Assembly (NCBI GenBank): GCA_940671915.1
Contig: CALNVZ010003429.1
Span: forward strand, 22,761,590-22,825,589
Direction of reading: 5' to 3'
Origin: Paracentrotus lividus
Taxonomy: Eukaryota; Echinodermata; Echinoidea; Camarodonta; Echinidae
DNA length: 64,000 nt
A program made the translations under genes and the position numbers. Numbering within the stretch: position 1 is the stretch's first letter; the number at the start of each line of letters is the position of its first letter. Below, piece after piece: positions 49,379-60,644 of the stretch. The notes beneath the pieces are model-generated. The model was not told the DNA's origin, did not search any database, and worked only from the letters and a program-made list of their open reading frames with translations.

Positions 49379-49497
49379 AATGGCGGATCCAGGCGGGGGC
49401 AGGGGACGCGCCCCCTATAATTTGAAAACCGCTCATTGACTTAACATGTTAAAATCTGAAAATTTCGGTGGCGCCCCCTCCCCCTTATCCTGGACGC
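49379..49497. mobile_element. Short GGCGGATCCAGG-type element at the end of the larger element
   Basis: TGGCGGATCCAGGCGGGGG on the left faces CCCCCTTATCCTGGACGC on the right, an imperfect inverted pair of a very common hAT-like type. It supplies the stop codon used by the Ig-like gene. Boundaries are approximate. Confidence 0.5.
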
Positions 49498-50510
49498 AAC
49501 ACTGGACGTAACTCTACGTAAGTTCTGTCTGACTGTAGCATAACGTTTTCATCTTGCACATTGATACTAGTTCTATGTCCTTGCGACGATTGGTTTGACC
49601 TGCATTTACATACATGACATAGCTTGCGTTTATTTGATGCTGCTATCAAAGCAATGATGACCAAAATAGCAATGATAAGTAAAGATAGTACTGTAATGAA
49701 CTTATTGGAATTGTTCTCTTGATTGGGAATAGTATCAGTAGATGATTTTGTAGATACATGTATATCTTCATGTCCACTTAAGGAAGAATTGTATATGTTG
49801 ACAGTAGGTTTGATATATGATGTATGAACTTGTGTAGCCAATGATTCTGGGCAGGGATCTATATTTGATACATTTTGAGAAGGATTCCATACCCAGTCCT
49901 TACATTCACATCTCTCTTTGATTTGTATCAACGTAGAAGAACAGCAATATATCAAACCCGTCAGATTGGCCTGTATCATTCGTTTTAAAGTCCCCCTACT
50001 TTCCTCAGGTTTTCTTAAGGGAGAGAGCATGGTGTCATTTTGATAGCATATAATCTGACCTGGTAAAGTCCCTATTTGAGCTGTGCATCGGAGGGACACC
50101 CAAACTTCTTCATTATCAGTATCACTTACTTCACATGATACTCTACCAGGAGGATAATCAACCTCCAACCTTACCCTATCATCTTCTACATATTGACCAT
50201 CCTTGTATGCAAATGCAGTGTATCCACCTGTATCATTCCTCAAAACAGGATCAATTGTTAAGTTCAAGGAACATATATCACTTTCATTAACAACCTCTAG
50301 TTTTTTATTTGGAAACAATGAAATATATTCTGGATTTGCAGAGCTATAAAAAGGGTTTCTATTGCTAAACTGTAATGTTACTCTTGTACAGTTGCATGGA
50401 TATGTGAAATTGAGTTTTGCTGTTTCTCCCTCTTGCACACTCACTGTTGTAAATATATATTTACCGGTGGCTAATGTCGCCAGTGCTATGATAATAGTGA
50501 AAAATAGCAT
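49485..50510 (-). CDS. Ig-like type I membrane protein with a transposon-derived C-terminus
   Basis: A single open exon encodes 341 residues. Residues 1-16 look like a signal peptide (MLFFTIIIALATLATG). The first Ig-like domain, about 20-118, keeps D93-x-G95-x-Y97 but has Ala99 where the second core cysteine is expected; C39, C41 and C80 may substitute. A second domain, about 120-205, has C126, C142 and C155, then further cysteines. Many N-glycosylation sequons are present. TM is at about 271-291, followed by a basic stop (NKRK) and a cysteine-rich CHVCKC. The last 18 residues, with TYVEL, read through the end of the transposon inserted at 49,540. The ligand is unknown; an adhesion or immune-type receptor is an inference. 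No intron or poly(A) is seen, so I cannot tell a single-exon gene from a retrocopy or a long exon of a larger gene. Confidence 0.62.
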   Translation of the reverse strand: MLFFTIIIALATLATGKYIFTTVSVQEGETAKLNFTYPCNCTRVTLQFSNRNPFYSSANPEYISLFPNKKLEVVNESDICSLNLTIDPVLRNDTGGYTAFAYKDGQYVEDDRVRLEVDYPPGRVSCEVSDTDNEEVWVSLRCTAQIGTLPGQIICYQNDTMLSPLRKPEESRGTLKRMIQANLTGLIYCCSSTLIQIKERCECKDWVWNPSQNVSNIDPCPESLATQVHTSYIKPTVNIYNSSLSGHEDIHVSTKSSTDTIPNQENNSNKFITVLSLLIIAILVIIALIAASNKRKLCHVCKCRSNQSSQGHRTSINVQDENVMLQSDRTYVELRPVLRPG

Positions 50511-51379
50511 TTTACATTCAAAGTATACTTGATAATATTAAAATCAAGAAAACAGAATTTTGAATCCAAACAATTATGAAAAAAAAGGAACTGACAGGAC
50601 AAAATAACTTAGGATTAGGAAGTCTGACATGTACATGCATGTACAGTATGTACATGTACGAATTAACATCAATCACAATTATTGTACAATGGGAGATAAA
50701 AATAGGTTCAAGCAGGCTAATAGCAAAGAAGGCACCGTTGGTCAACAAGTAAGTCAGATGTAATGCAGACAAACTTAAAAGAGTTGAGAAAAGCAGTCTT
50801 TATAGGCAGATGATCACTCTGTCCAGCTGGTCGCAAGAGAAGGTTCTTATGAATTCTGCAAGTGAGAGGCTGTCTTAATCAAATTGAGGGTTGACATGGC
50901 AAGCTTTGAAGAATGTTCATTGATTCAACGTAGCATTTTTTTGCGAGAGTGTGATGAGAAAAGTTTCTCTCAAATAGCCTCAGATTCTTGGTGAGTTATT
51001 TAAAAAAAAAACCTGAGTATGCACAAAATTATAAGTATTTTTTTTCTTGAAGTTGGAGTTCTCTTTGTCTCGACTTTGTTTTGGTTGATAGTGTTACAGC
51101 GTTCCGATCTCATAATCTAGTGCTGGCCAGGACGGTGCAAAGAGTGAGCTTTGGAAAAAGAAAGAAAAGAACATTTTGATTTGATCCTATAGGCCTACCC
51201 AGACCTGCCAACAAAAAATCGTATTCCGTACTTTTTCTATCCTCTTTCGCTTCTTAAGGGGGTACTAAGATCTATAGATGTCTATGAATGCACATCACCA
51301 TCATGCATACTACAATCGGCACTGTCCTCTCAATAGAAACATTATTGTTCAAGTGAGTTGTCTATTCCCTCATTTATAG
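50511..51379. other. Upstream region of the Ig-like gene
   Basis: A palindromic cluster of TACATGTAC/GTACATGCATGTAC words lies at 50,628-50,659, about 120-150 bases upstream of the start codon. No TATA or CCAAT box is evident. No other gene is seen up to the next foldback element. Confidence 0.4.
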
Positions 51380-54300
51380 AGGGCGCAGCTGGAGAGCATC
51401 CGAGTAGATGAACGAGGTACCAGTAGCAGAGGTATTGGAATATAGGGAGGAATCCCACATTTACTAAAACCCAACGTCTGGCAGTGCATCCCTGTCTGCA
51501 TAAGGCCCTAGGGCTTTACTAAAGGGCCCAAAAAATGCATTCGATTAGATGAGCGAGGTACCACTTCAAACCCATAACAGATTTTCCGGCTCAATTCACT
51601 GAATTCGAAATGACGATTGAACAGACAAATTTCTGCTGGCAATGTGCCCGCCAGAGCCCCAAAGGCCTTAAAAATTGGGCATCCGATTAGATGAAGAGAG
51701 TACCACTTTGAAAGTGATTTCAGATGAAAGTATGAATACAAAAAAGCAACAGAATGAGCAACGACAGAAAAAAATTTCTGCTGCAAAGTGCCCGCCAGAA
51801 ACCCCAAAGTGCGGCCCAATTGCCCCCTAATAGTGTGATTTCTGCAGTTGAATGATGTCGTTGAGACGTTTATGTAAGGTTACTGCACGAAACCAAGTTT
51901 GACTGAAAGGTGCGGGTAATCTAATAAAAAATGTTTACAAACTCAAATGCCGGAAGGAACGCCGAAACCCCCCCCCCCCTCGAAAAAAAAAGGAAAAAAA
52001 GGAGGGGGCCCTCGATTTCCTCTCGATCAAACATGGAGATACTACTTGAAAGAATTTCAAATTAATACATGTACACCCCAAAGCACATATTAACCACGCC
52101 ACAACATTTTTCTGCTGCAAATTAAGTGCCCGCCAACGCCCCCAAAAACGACCTAATTGACCCATACAATATAATATAAGCAGTTGAAACCTTTATTTAA
52201 GGTAGTACATGTAACCAAGTTTGAGTGGTAGGTAGTATGTCCGAAGAGAGTGGGAGTTACTACTTGAAATGTATTTGAATTAATACCTGAACACCACAAA
52301 GCACATAGTGACCACGCCACAAACATTTTTCTGCTGCAAAGTGCCCGCCAGACGCCCCCAAATATACCAAATAGCACCCTGTGGTAAAATTTGTGCAGTT
52401 GAAGCCTACATAAAAAAAAACAAGTTTCAATGGTGCGGTAATAGTCTAATAGAGTGGAGATACTACTTTAAATGAATTCACAATAATATATGAACCACTA
52501 CAAAGCACAGAATGAGCAACGCCAGACAATTTTCCTGCTGCAAAGTGCCCGCCAGACGCCCCTAAAATACGACCTAATTGCCCCGTATAGTACAATTTGT
52601 GCGATATCATTGAAACCATTAAGGTAGTACACGAAACAATTTTGTTAATGGTGCGGTATAGGTCAAGGAGTGAGAGATACTACTTGAAAATGTATTTCAA
52701 ATGAATACCTGAACACCACAAAGCACATATGACCAACGCCACTAACCATTTTTCTGCCTGCAAAGTGCCCGCCAGACGCCCCCAAAATAAACCCATAGCC
52801 CCCTGTGGTACAAATTTTGGCAAGTTTAAGCCTGCATAAAAAAGTTTCAATGTGGCCGGTAAGTCTAAAGAGCTTACGAAGCATACTATGAATGAATTTG
52901 TCTGAGTTGCTTATGCAATGCTTTGTATATTTATGTAGTTAACTTGAAATTCATTTTCTAGTAGTATCTTCATCTGCTATACTAACCGCACCATTGAAAC
53001 TTGTTTTAATGCAGGCTTAAACGCCACAAATTTATACCACAGGGAGCTATTGGGTTGTAATTTTGGGCGTCTGGCGCGCACTTTGCAGCAGGAAAACAAT
53101 GTTGTGGCGTTGGTCAAAATGTGCTTTGTGGTGTCATCCGGTATTACAATCATTGAAATACCCATTTCAAAGTAAGTATCTCTCATCTGTAGACGTTCCC
53201 GCACCATTAACAAATGGTTTCGGTGTACTACCTTTTAATGGTTTCATGATATCGCACGAACTTGTACTCATACATCGGGCAATTAAGTTCGTATTTTAGG
53301 GGGGCTGGCACGTTTGCAGGAGAAAATGTACTGGCGTTTGCTCAATTCTGTGCTTGGTGGGATGGCTATATATCACTTGAAATTCATTTCAAAGAGTATC
53401 TATCTTTAGACTAAGTTAAGCAAACCATTGAATTGTTTTTATTATATATTGTAGGCTTCTCAACTGCACAATTTTACCACAGGGTGCTATTTGGCCGTAT
53501 TTTTGTGGGCGTCTGCGGGCACTTGCAGCCAGAAAAAATGTCTGGCGTTGCTCTTCTGTGCTTTGTGGTGGTCATATATTTACTTTGAAATTCATTCAAG
53601 TAGTATCTCCAACTCTGTTAGACATACGCACCATTGAAACTTGTTTTTATGCAGGCCTTGAACTGCACAAATTTTACCACAGGGGGCTATTGGGTTGTAT
53701 TTTGGGGGCGTCTGGCGGCACTTTTGCCACGCAGAAAAATGTTGTGGCGTTGGTCAATATGTGCTTGTGTGTTCAGGTATTCATTTGAAATACATTTCAA
53801 GTAGTATCTCTCACTCTCTTAGACTATACCCGCACCATTAACAAATTGGTTTCGTGTACTACTTAATGGTTTCATGATATCGCAACAACTTGTACTATAC
53901 GGGGCAATTAGGTCGTATTTTAGGGGGGTCTGGCGGGCACTTTGCAGCAGAAAAATTGTCTGGCGTTGCTCATTCTGTGCTTTGTGGTGGTCATATATCA
54001 CTTTGAAATTCATTCAGTAGTATCTCCCAACTCTGTTAGACTATACCGGCACCATTGAAACTTGTTTTTTTTTTTATGTAGGCTTCAACTGCACAAATTT
54101 TACCACAGGGTGCTATTGGGCCGTATTTTGGGGGCGTCTGGCGGCCTTTGCAGCAGAAAAAATGTCTGGCGTTGCTCATTCTGTGGCTTTGTGGTGGTCA
54201 TATATACTTTGAAAATTCATTCAAGTAGTATCTCAACTCTGTTAGACTATAACGGCACCATTGAAACTTGTTTTTATGCAGGCTTGAACTGCACAAATTT

Positions 54301-55838
54301 TACCACAGGGGGCTATTGGGTTGTATTTGGGGCGTCTGGCGGGCACTTTGCCGCAGAAAAATGTTGTGGCGTTGGTCAATATGTGCTTGTGGGTTTCAGG
54401 TATTCATTTGAAATACATTCAAGTAGTATCTCTCACTCTCTAAGACTATACCCGCACCAATTAACAAATTGGTTTCGTGTACTACCTTAATGGTTTCAAT
54501 AATATCGCACAACTTTGTACTATACGGGGCAATTAGGTCGTATTTTAGGGGGGGGGGTTTCTGGCGGGCACTTTGCAGCAGAAAATTGTCTGGCGTTGCT
54601 CATTTTTGTGCTTTGTGGTGGTCATAATATCACTTTGAAATTCATTTCAAGAAGTATCTCCCAACTCTGTTAGACTATACCAGCCCATTGAAACTGTTTT
54701 TTTTTTATGTAGGCTTCAACTGCACAAATTTTACCACAGGTGCGTACTGGGTTGTATTTTGGGGGCGTCTGGCGGGCACTTTGCAGCAGAAAAAATGTTG
54801 TGGCGTAGGTCACTATTGCTTGTGTTGGTGTTCTCAGGTATTAATTCAAAATACATTTCAAGTAGTAACTCCCACTCTCTTCGACTATACCGCTACACTC
54901 AAACTTGGTTACATGTACTACTCTATAAATAAAAGGTTTCAACTGCTTATATTATATTGTATGGTCAATTAGGTCGTTTTTTGGGGGCGTCTGGCGGCAC
55001 TTTATTTGCAGCAGAAAAATGTTGTGGCGTGGTTAATATGTGCTTTGGGGTGACATGTATTAATTTGAAATTCATTTCAAGTAATCTCTCCATGTTTGAT
55101 CGAGAGGAAATTCGAGGGCCCCCTCCTATTTTTTTCCTTTTTTTTTCGAGGGGGGGGGGGAGGCTTCGCGGCGTATCCTTGCGGCATTTGTAATCTTGTA
55201 CATTTTTAGCTATACCGTCACTTTCCCAGTACAATGGTTTGTGAGACGTTACTAACTGTAACGTGACTCGACAACTGCCGAAACTCCTTCACGGAGGCAT
55301 GCCAGCCTTTGGGGCTCATCTGGCGAGGCACTTTGCAGTCAAAGTTCCGTGCGCGTTGCTACATTAATGTCTGTAATAACTTCACCAAATCAACTTCAAA
55401 CGTGGAAATCATCATTCGCCGAAATCAACATATACGCCCGGCATCTGGCGCAATTTTGAGAGGCCTTTGGGTGACGAAGCGAAATGGAATCGTGTGCGGA
55501 GTTCATCATTACCGACATGTTCAACTGAAGATTTAGGTAGAGCTCTTTTAAATAGAGTTCAGTCAAAAGTCATTAGCCCTTAGCGACTCCGGGACTTCGC
55601 AGCGATTTGTGTAATTCTTCGAAATTTAGGAAGACCGAAAATCTGTTAGTGGGTTTGAAGTGGTACGTCGATCTCTAATCGAATGCCTTTTGGGCCTTTA
55701 GTAGGCCCTAGGGGCCTTATGCAGCAGGGAGCACTGCCAGACGTTGGGTTTAGTAAATTGGGATTCCTCCCCATATATTCCTAAACCTTGCTACTGGTAG
55801 ACCGTCGTTCATCTACTCGGATGTCTCCTAAGCTGCCG
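51380..55838. mobile_element. 4.46-kb foldback element with asymmetric repeat arms
   Basis: The outermost inverted match is CATCCGAGTAGATGAACGA, near 51,398 and near 55,823. Further in, ATGCATTCGATTAGATGAGC and a stretch of about 80 bases (near 51,967-52,045 and 55,087-55,175) also pair. Between them a unit of about 195-225 bp, marked by GCGGGCACTTTGCAGCAG, repeats five times in the left arm (about 51,780-52,760). It repeats roughly eleven times, inverted, in the right arm (about 53,085-55,332). The turn-over is near 52,900-52,980. No intact coding sequence. Confidence 0.78.
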
Positions 55839-56439
55839 TTCTAATTACCAGAACGAATGCCTTTGGTGCAGGGAGACACACTTTCAAAATGTTTTGGCAT
55901 AGTTTACATTGTTTTCTATTGAAATAATTGAATAATAAAAGGTTCTTCAGGTCGACAGTGGATGGGCGATTGACATTTTTATGACTGAATTAATATTGAC
56001 ATTTAATGAGTTTGGTACCCCTTATCCAAATGAAAAAGACAAAAATACGATTTTAGGTTGGCAATACTGCCTACCCCTTCATCAAACATTCAACATGTTC
56101 AACATTGATACTAATAAATTCGCTCATTTTTCATTAAGTGCATCAAAGAAAATAAAATACATTTTCAAACAACAACAAAAATGTGATAAACCCTTGCCCT
56201 CCCCCCCCAACCCCTGGGGGGGGGGGGGGGGGCTTAAACCTTCCTCTCCACGTTTGAGTGAGTACCGATTGATAAATGAATGCCTAGGTCAGCGTGCGCG
56301 CCTCTCGCTGACATTTTACTTTCATGTCTCGCAAAATTCAGGCATACCGTTAAATGCTACATTTTTTACTCTGACTTTTGTTTGATAAAAATCTGTATTG
56401 TTGCTAATATGATTCTGATGGCATTTTTAACTTTTGACA
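55839..56439. other. Short spacer between foldback elements
   Basis: A 134-codon + frame (55,981-56,385) is present but has a G/C homopolymer in the middle and no recognisable domain. I do not call it a gene. Confidence 0.4.
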
Positions 56440-57863
56440 TGCAATGCACTGTTCACACCGAGCCGAGTTGGGAGTAGGAGTTTGTGCCAGCATAGTGGCG
56501 AGTTGGTTTTGGCGCTACTCGCAAAATTCTTCATTTAACTTGTAATAATTCTCCATTACTCGCCGCATCGATCTCGGCACCATTGTTCACACAGAGGCAA
56601 GTTGGATGTACGAGTCCCTGCTAGCTTCCGCGAGCTCAAACTCGGGGGAAATGGTACATTTTTTTCAAGCTTGAATGAATCAAATGCGAGTCAAACAGAG
56701 TATAGTACGAGTAGGAAAGAGTGAATAACGATTAGTACAGAGTATACTGCTCGAGTACATCTCGAGTTTGAAAGAGTGTATGACGAGTGAAGTCGAGTTA
56801 ATCACGTTTTCCAAGAGCTTCAGACGAATAGTTTCGACATCTCTACGACTTTAAAAAGTGGGTGTTTACACTGAGGCGAGTTGAAAGTACGAGTCCCTGG
56901 GAGTTTCCGCGAGCTCCAACTCGTGGAAACTCAAGTTTTTGCCGATTTTAATACGAGTCCAGTACGAGTAGCAAAGAGTTATTAACGATTAGTATACCGA
57001 GTGCTGTCCGAGTGATTCTGATATTGTCCTGAATTTAGCAGAGTGCATTACGAGCCGAAGTCGAGTTATTGCGAGTTATCAAGATCTTCATACGAGTCCT
57101 CTACAAACTCGTACTAGACTCGTACAAGACTCGTATATGCAAATTTATGGAAATTTATGCAAATCTGACCTGATTTTTCACGAGTTGTGAAGAGTCCATG
57201 GCGAGTCTTTCAAGAGTTTTGCGAGTCTACTCCGAGTTTTTCCGAATAAGTTAGACCGAGTCGTTTAGGAGTTCACAAGAGCTTGGCAAATTTTTAAAAA
57301 TTTTAAACATTGCGCGAGCTTACTTTGACCACGCGCGACTTGTGTCGAGTTGCCAAGAGTTGTTAAGAGCTTCTGCCGAGTTGTGACGAGTAATGGAGAG
57401 TTATCAAGAGTTAACTGAAGAGTTGTCCCAAGTTGCCCCAAAAACCAACTCGCTACTACTCGCTTAAACTCGTACTCCCAACTCGGCTCTGTGTGAACAA
57501 TGCATTACCAACTCTTAGTAAGTCGACGCAAGTCGTCCCATAAAGCCCTTCAGAACTCTTGAACAACTCGGTTAAACTCAGAAATCAAAGTAGACTCACG
57601 AAACTCATGAGAAGACTCGTCACGGACTCTTCGCAACTCGTAAAAAATAAGGTCTATTGCATAAAATTGCATAAATGTCCATTTTTAGTGTAGTACGAAT
57701 TTGTGCGAGGATTTGTAAGAAGATCTTGACAACTCGCAATACAACATCACTCGTAATACACTCCGCTAAACTCGAGCCAAGATCGAAATCACTCGAACAG
57801 CACTCAGTACTACTCGCTAATAACTCTTTGCTTCTTATTCTGGGCTCGAATCAAACTCGGTAC

Positions 57864-57898
<35 letters not shown>

Positions 57899-58905
57899 GC
57901 AGGAACTCCTACTTTCAACTCGCCTCAGAGTGAACACCAACTTTTAAAAGTCGTATCGAGGTCGGAATAACTCATATGAAGCTCTTGACAAACATGATTA
58001 ACTCGACTTCACTAGTAACACACTCTTTCAAACTCAAGACATACTCGAGCAGTAGGCTACTCAGTACTACTCAATGCTCACTCTTTGTTACTCGTACTGT
58101 GCTCTGTTTTATCAAGGTTTTATTCAAACACATGGAGAAACAACGTATATAGCTAACCCTTTTGATGGGACTGTGATGCCGGAGGGATAAAATATGCCAG
58201 ACATGAGTTTCATTGGGATTTTCTCGCAGATTGTAGACAAAAGATTTCTGCCTAACTGACTTACTTGCCAGTTACAAAACAAAATATGCTTTTGTAATGA
58301 TAATTACTTTTCGCTGCCTCTGGTCGGATTTCACAGGGGAAAGCAAAAATAAATGTTGCAATATTTCTTGAAATATGACTTGAAATTACTCGACTGGCAC
58401 ACATGTGGCCGCATATGTGACAAATAACATCGCAAATGAATATATTCCAACAAACTAATCTTAAATTTTTGTACTGTGGAAGTTTGGGGAAATGTGTAAA
58501 ATGTTGATTTAAAAAAATTGTCGAATTCTGAGGTATTTCATATTTTACAACTATTAGCATACAACATTTCGCCCGAGTTTATGATATACTAGGGCTTTGA
58601 TACATATTCCGTCATGTGTTTAATATCCATGTTCTGTGATCAAGTAAAATAGAAAATATAAATCATTTCTTTTCAGTTTTCCTATGAAACTGGCGGCATC
58701 ACAGGTTGTACTTGATCTTTTGTACTTTTGGAAGCGCCATGAATTAACTTGCATTTCGTTGTCACTCCATTGTGTTTGAAGCTCCTTGGTTTAATTCACA
58801 TTTTGACTCAAACTTGCCCCAAGTTTTCCCTCGAGTTTTCACGAGTTTGAGCTCGCAAAAGCTCGCAGGGATTCTTACTTCCAACTCGCCTCTGTGTGAA
58901 CCATG
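56440..58905. mobile_element. Interleaved CGAGT-repeat foldback elements
   Basis: Three pairs of inverted ends share TTCACACNGAG and CGAGTTG: 56,443 with 57,508; 56,577 with 58,903; and 56,866 with 57,943. The flanks between them are filled with CGAGT on one arm and ACTCG on the other, at short irregular spacing. A unique-looking block (58,110-58,790) sits inside. This looks like nested or recombined members of one family. No transposase seen. Confidence 0.72.
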
Positions 58906-58999
58906 CCAAAGAGGAAATGTCAACAAAAAGTAGTTTACATTACACTACAGAAATACATTATGTACATAATGAATAGTCGTTATATCTTGTGCAACCCTT

Positions 59000-60644
59000 A
59001 AAAACTTCCTAGGCGGCGTAATTGGTAATTGGAAAGATAAAATACTCATTTTACAAGTATTTAAATTCAGCTTAATTCATTCCTTGGACATGTATGAACA
59101 TATGGAAAGGGAAACCTGATAAAATAAGCAGGAAACAAATTGTTTGTTCTTATGAAAATGGTGGACTTAAAATGGTTGATAAGTTTGTACTTTTTCTTAG
59201 AGCTTGAAACTGACAGTGGATTAGACGAATATTCTGAATTCATGTGAAGAAGTTACCCATTTAATGTATGCATTTTTACGGCCACTATCATCATTGGAAG
59301 GGGTAGAGGTGAATTTATTTCACTAAATTATCAGTTATGGTTAGAAATTGTTTTTGGAAGGAACTTTTTTCAAATACTTTGCTTTTTTTGTTCGGCCATG
59401 TTCAATGCACTTCTCTTTTTTGGCAGCTACTCCTATATGGGTGGCAATTCTAGATTAAATTGAGGAAAGGTATATTTTTGGAAAGATGGGTGGGATAAAG
59501 GCATCCGTTTTATATAACGATTTGTTAGATGATCAAGGAAATTATTTTGTAAGAGAAGAGTGTGAAAAAAAGTTTTCAATCAAAATTCAATTTCTTCATT
59601 AATTATGGCACTTTGTCAAATCATAATAAAATGTAAATATAAATCTGTTAGAAGTTGGTAATTTTGAAAGTAACTGAACCATTATGCCCTGCGTATGTTT
59701 CAAACTTTGTTGAAAAGAAAAAAAAAGGATGTAGACATATATATCATATCATGTTAAGAAGAAGGGATGATCACTTGAAATATATTATGTAACAGATGGT
59801 ATGCAGATGGTGTAAATTATTGATGATAAATATATGCAATATTATTTCACGGGTGTTGTTTCGCTGTACAAATGCATACAACAGTAAGATATTTTCAATA
59901 TAGACTCTTAAACAAGGGATATTGTTTTTGAATAAGGATCTTTGTAAAATTAATATAACTTTAGACAAGAACTGTTCTTTTGTGGAAGAGAAGAGGAAGA
60001 ATATGGTGCATTTCTTTTATTATTGTAACGTGACCAAATTGATCTGGAGTCGTTTGCCGACTGGTTATCTAATGTTTAACACGTTGTAGAATAGAGTTCT
60101 ATAAACATGTATTGTTAGGGTTTATAGAAAAGAAAAATAGATGCTTTGAATTGGTGTTATAATTTGGACCAAACACACATTATATTTTGCTCGAATACAA
60201 AAAACGTATAGCGACTTTCATAACAATTAAGCAATGTAATTAAGGACTGTTACTATTAATGAGAGGCAGTTAGTATAGGCTTGCTAACAAAATACGTGAC
60301 ACATAATTTGATAAAAAAATCGGTTAAAATTTTGATAGAAATTTTTTGATGGTTTAGTAATATCTAATTTCAAATCCCAAACTGTCAATCTCACAACCTT
60401 ATGGTTATTATTTGGTGTTACAATTTTATTTATCAGTTATGCTCGTGTGTATAACGCAATCCTTTTTGCTGGTAATTTCTTCTATGCTATAGGTTGTTCA
60501 GGAAACGCATTATACAACTGTAGAGAACATTCATATATGTATTTATTTTGCTGCAATATCTCTATACAATATTTCATTTGTTGTTGTTCTAAATAAAAAT
60601 GGCCTATCCATCGGAGGCAAAAAAAAAAAAAAAAAAAAAAAAAA
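59000..60644 (+). pseudogene. Decayed L1/Tx1-like LINE, ORF2 C-terminal part with poly(A)
   Basis: In shifting + frames, family landmarks appear in the right order: PDKISRKQIVCSYENGGLKM (59,111-59,178), WIRR (59,217-59,228), LYNDLLDDQGNYF (about 59,509-59,549) and a CSFVEE...HFFYYCNVTKLIW zinc-knuckle-like stretch (about 59,974-60,048). These match the region after the reverse transcriptase in L1/Tx1-clade ORF2. Stops and frameshifts abound. AATAAA at 60,592-60,597 precedes a 26-base A tail (60,619-60,644). 5'-truncated and dead. Confidence 0.78.

Larger units (their letters stand above)
44886..49540. mobile_element. 4.65-kb TAA-flanked element inserted in the Ig gene's 3' end
   Basis: The left end TGCTACAGTCACACAGACAC pairs with the right end, reversed, TGCTACAGTCAGACAGAACT. 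Both continue to AGTTACGTCC. TAA flanks both (44883-44885 and 49541-49543), a 3-base TWA duplication as in PIF/Harbinger elements. Behind the left end is a stretch rich in CGTAA/CCGTA words (44,915-45,260). Inside are a large palindrome (46.1-49.1 kb) and a GGCGGATCC-type element at the right edge. It has no transposase, so it is non-autonomous and was enlarged by nesting. The alternative, two unrelated ends of one family, is less likely given the matching flanks. Confidence 0.7.

Noticed and set aside
54062-54490. 142-codon + frame with repeated GVGQYVL-like words
   Set aside because: It is a translation of the 195-225 bp unit in the 51.4-55.8 kb palindrome.
55981-56385. 134-codon + frame
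   Set aside because: It runs through C and G homopolymers and a repeat-free spacer. No family resemblance or splice context was found.
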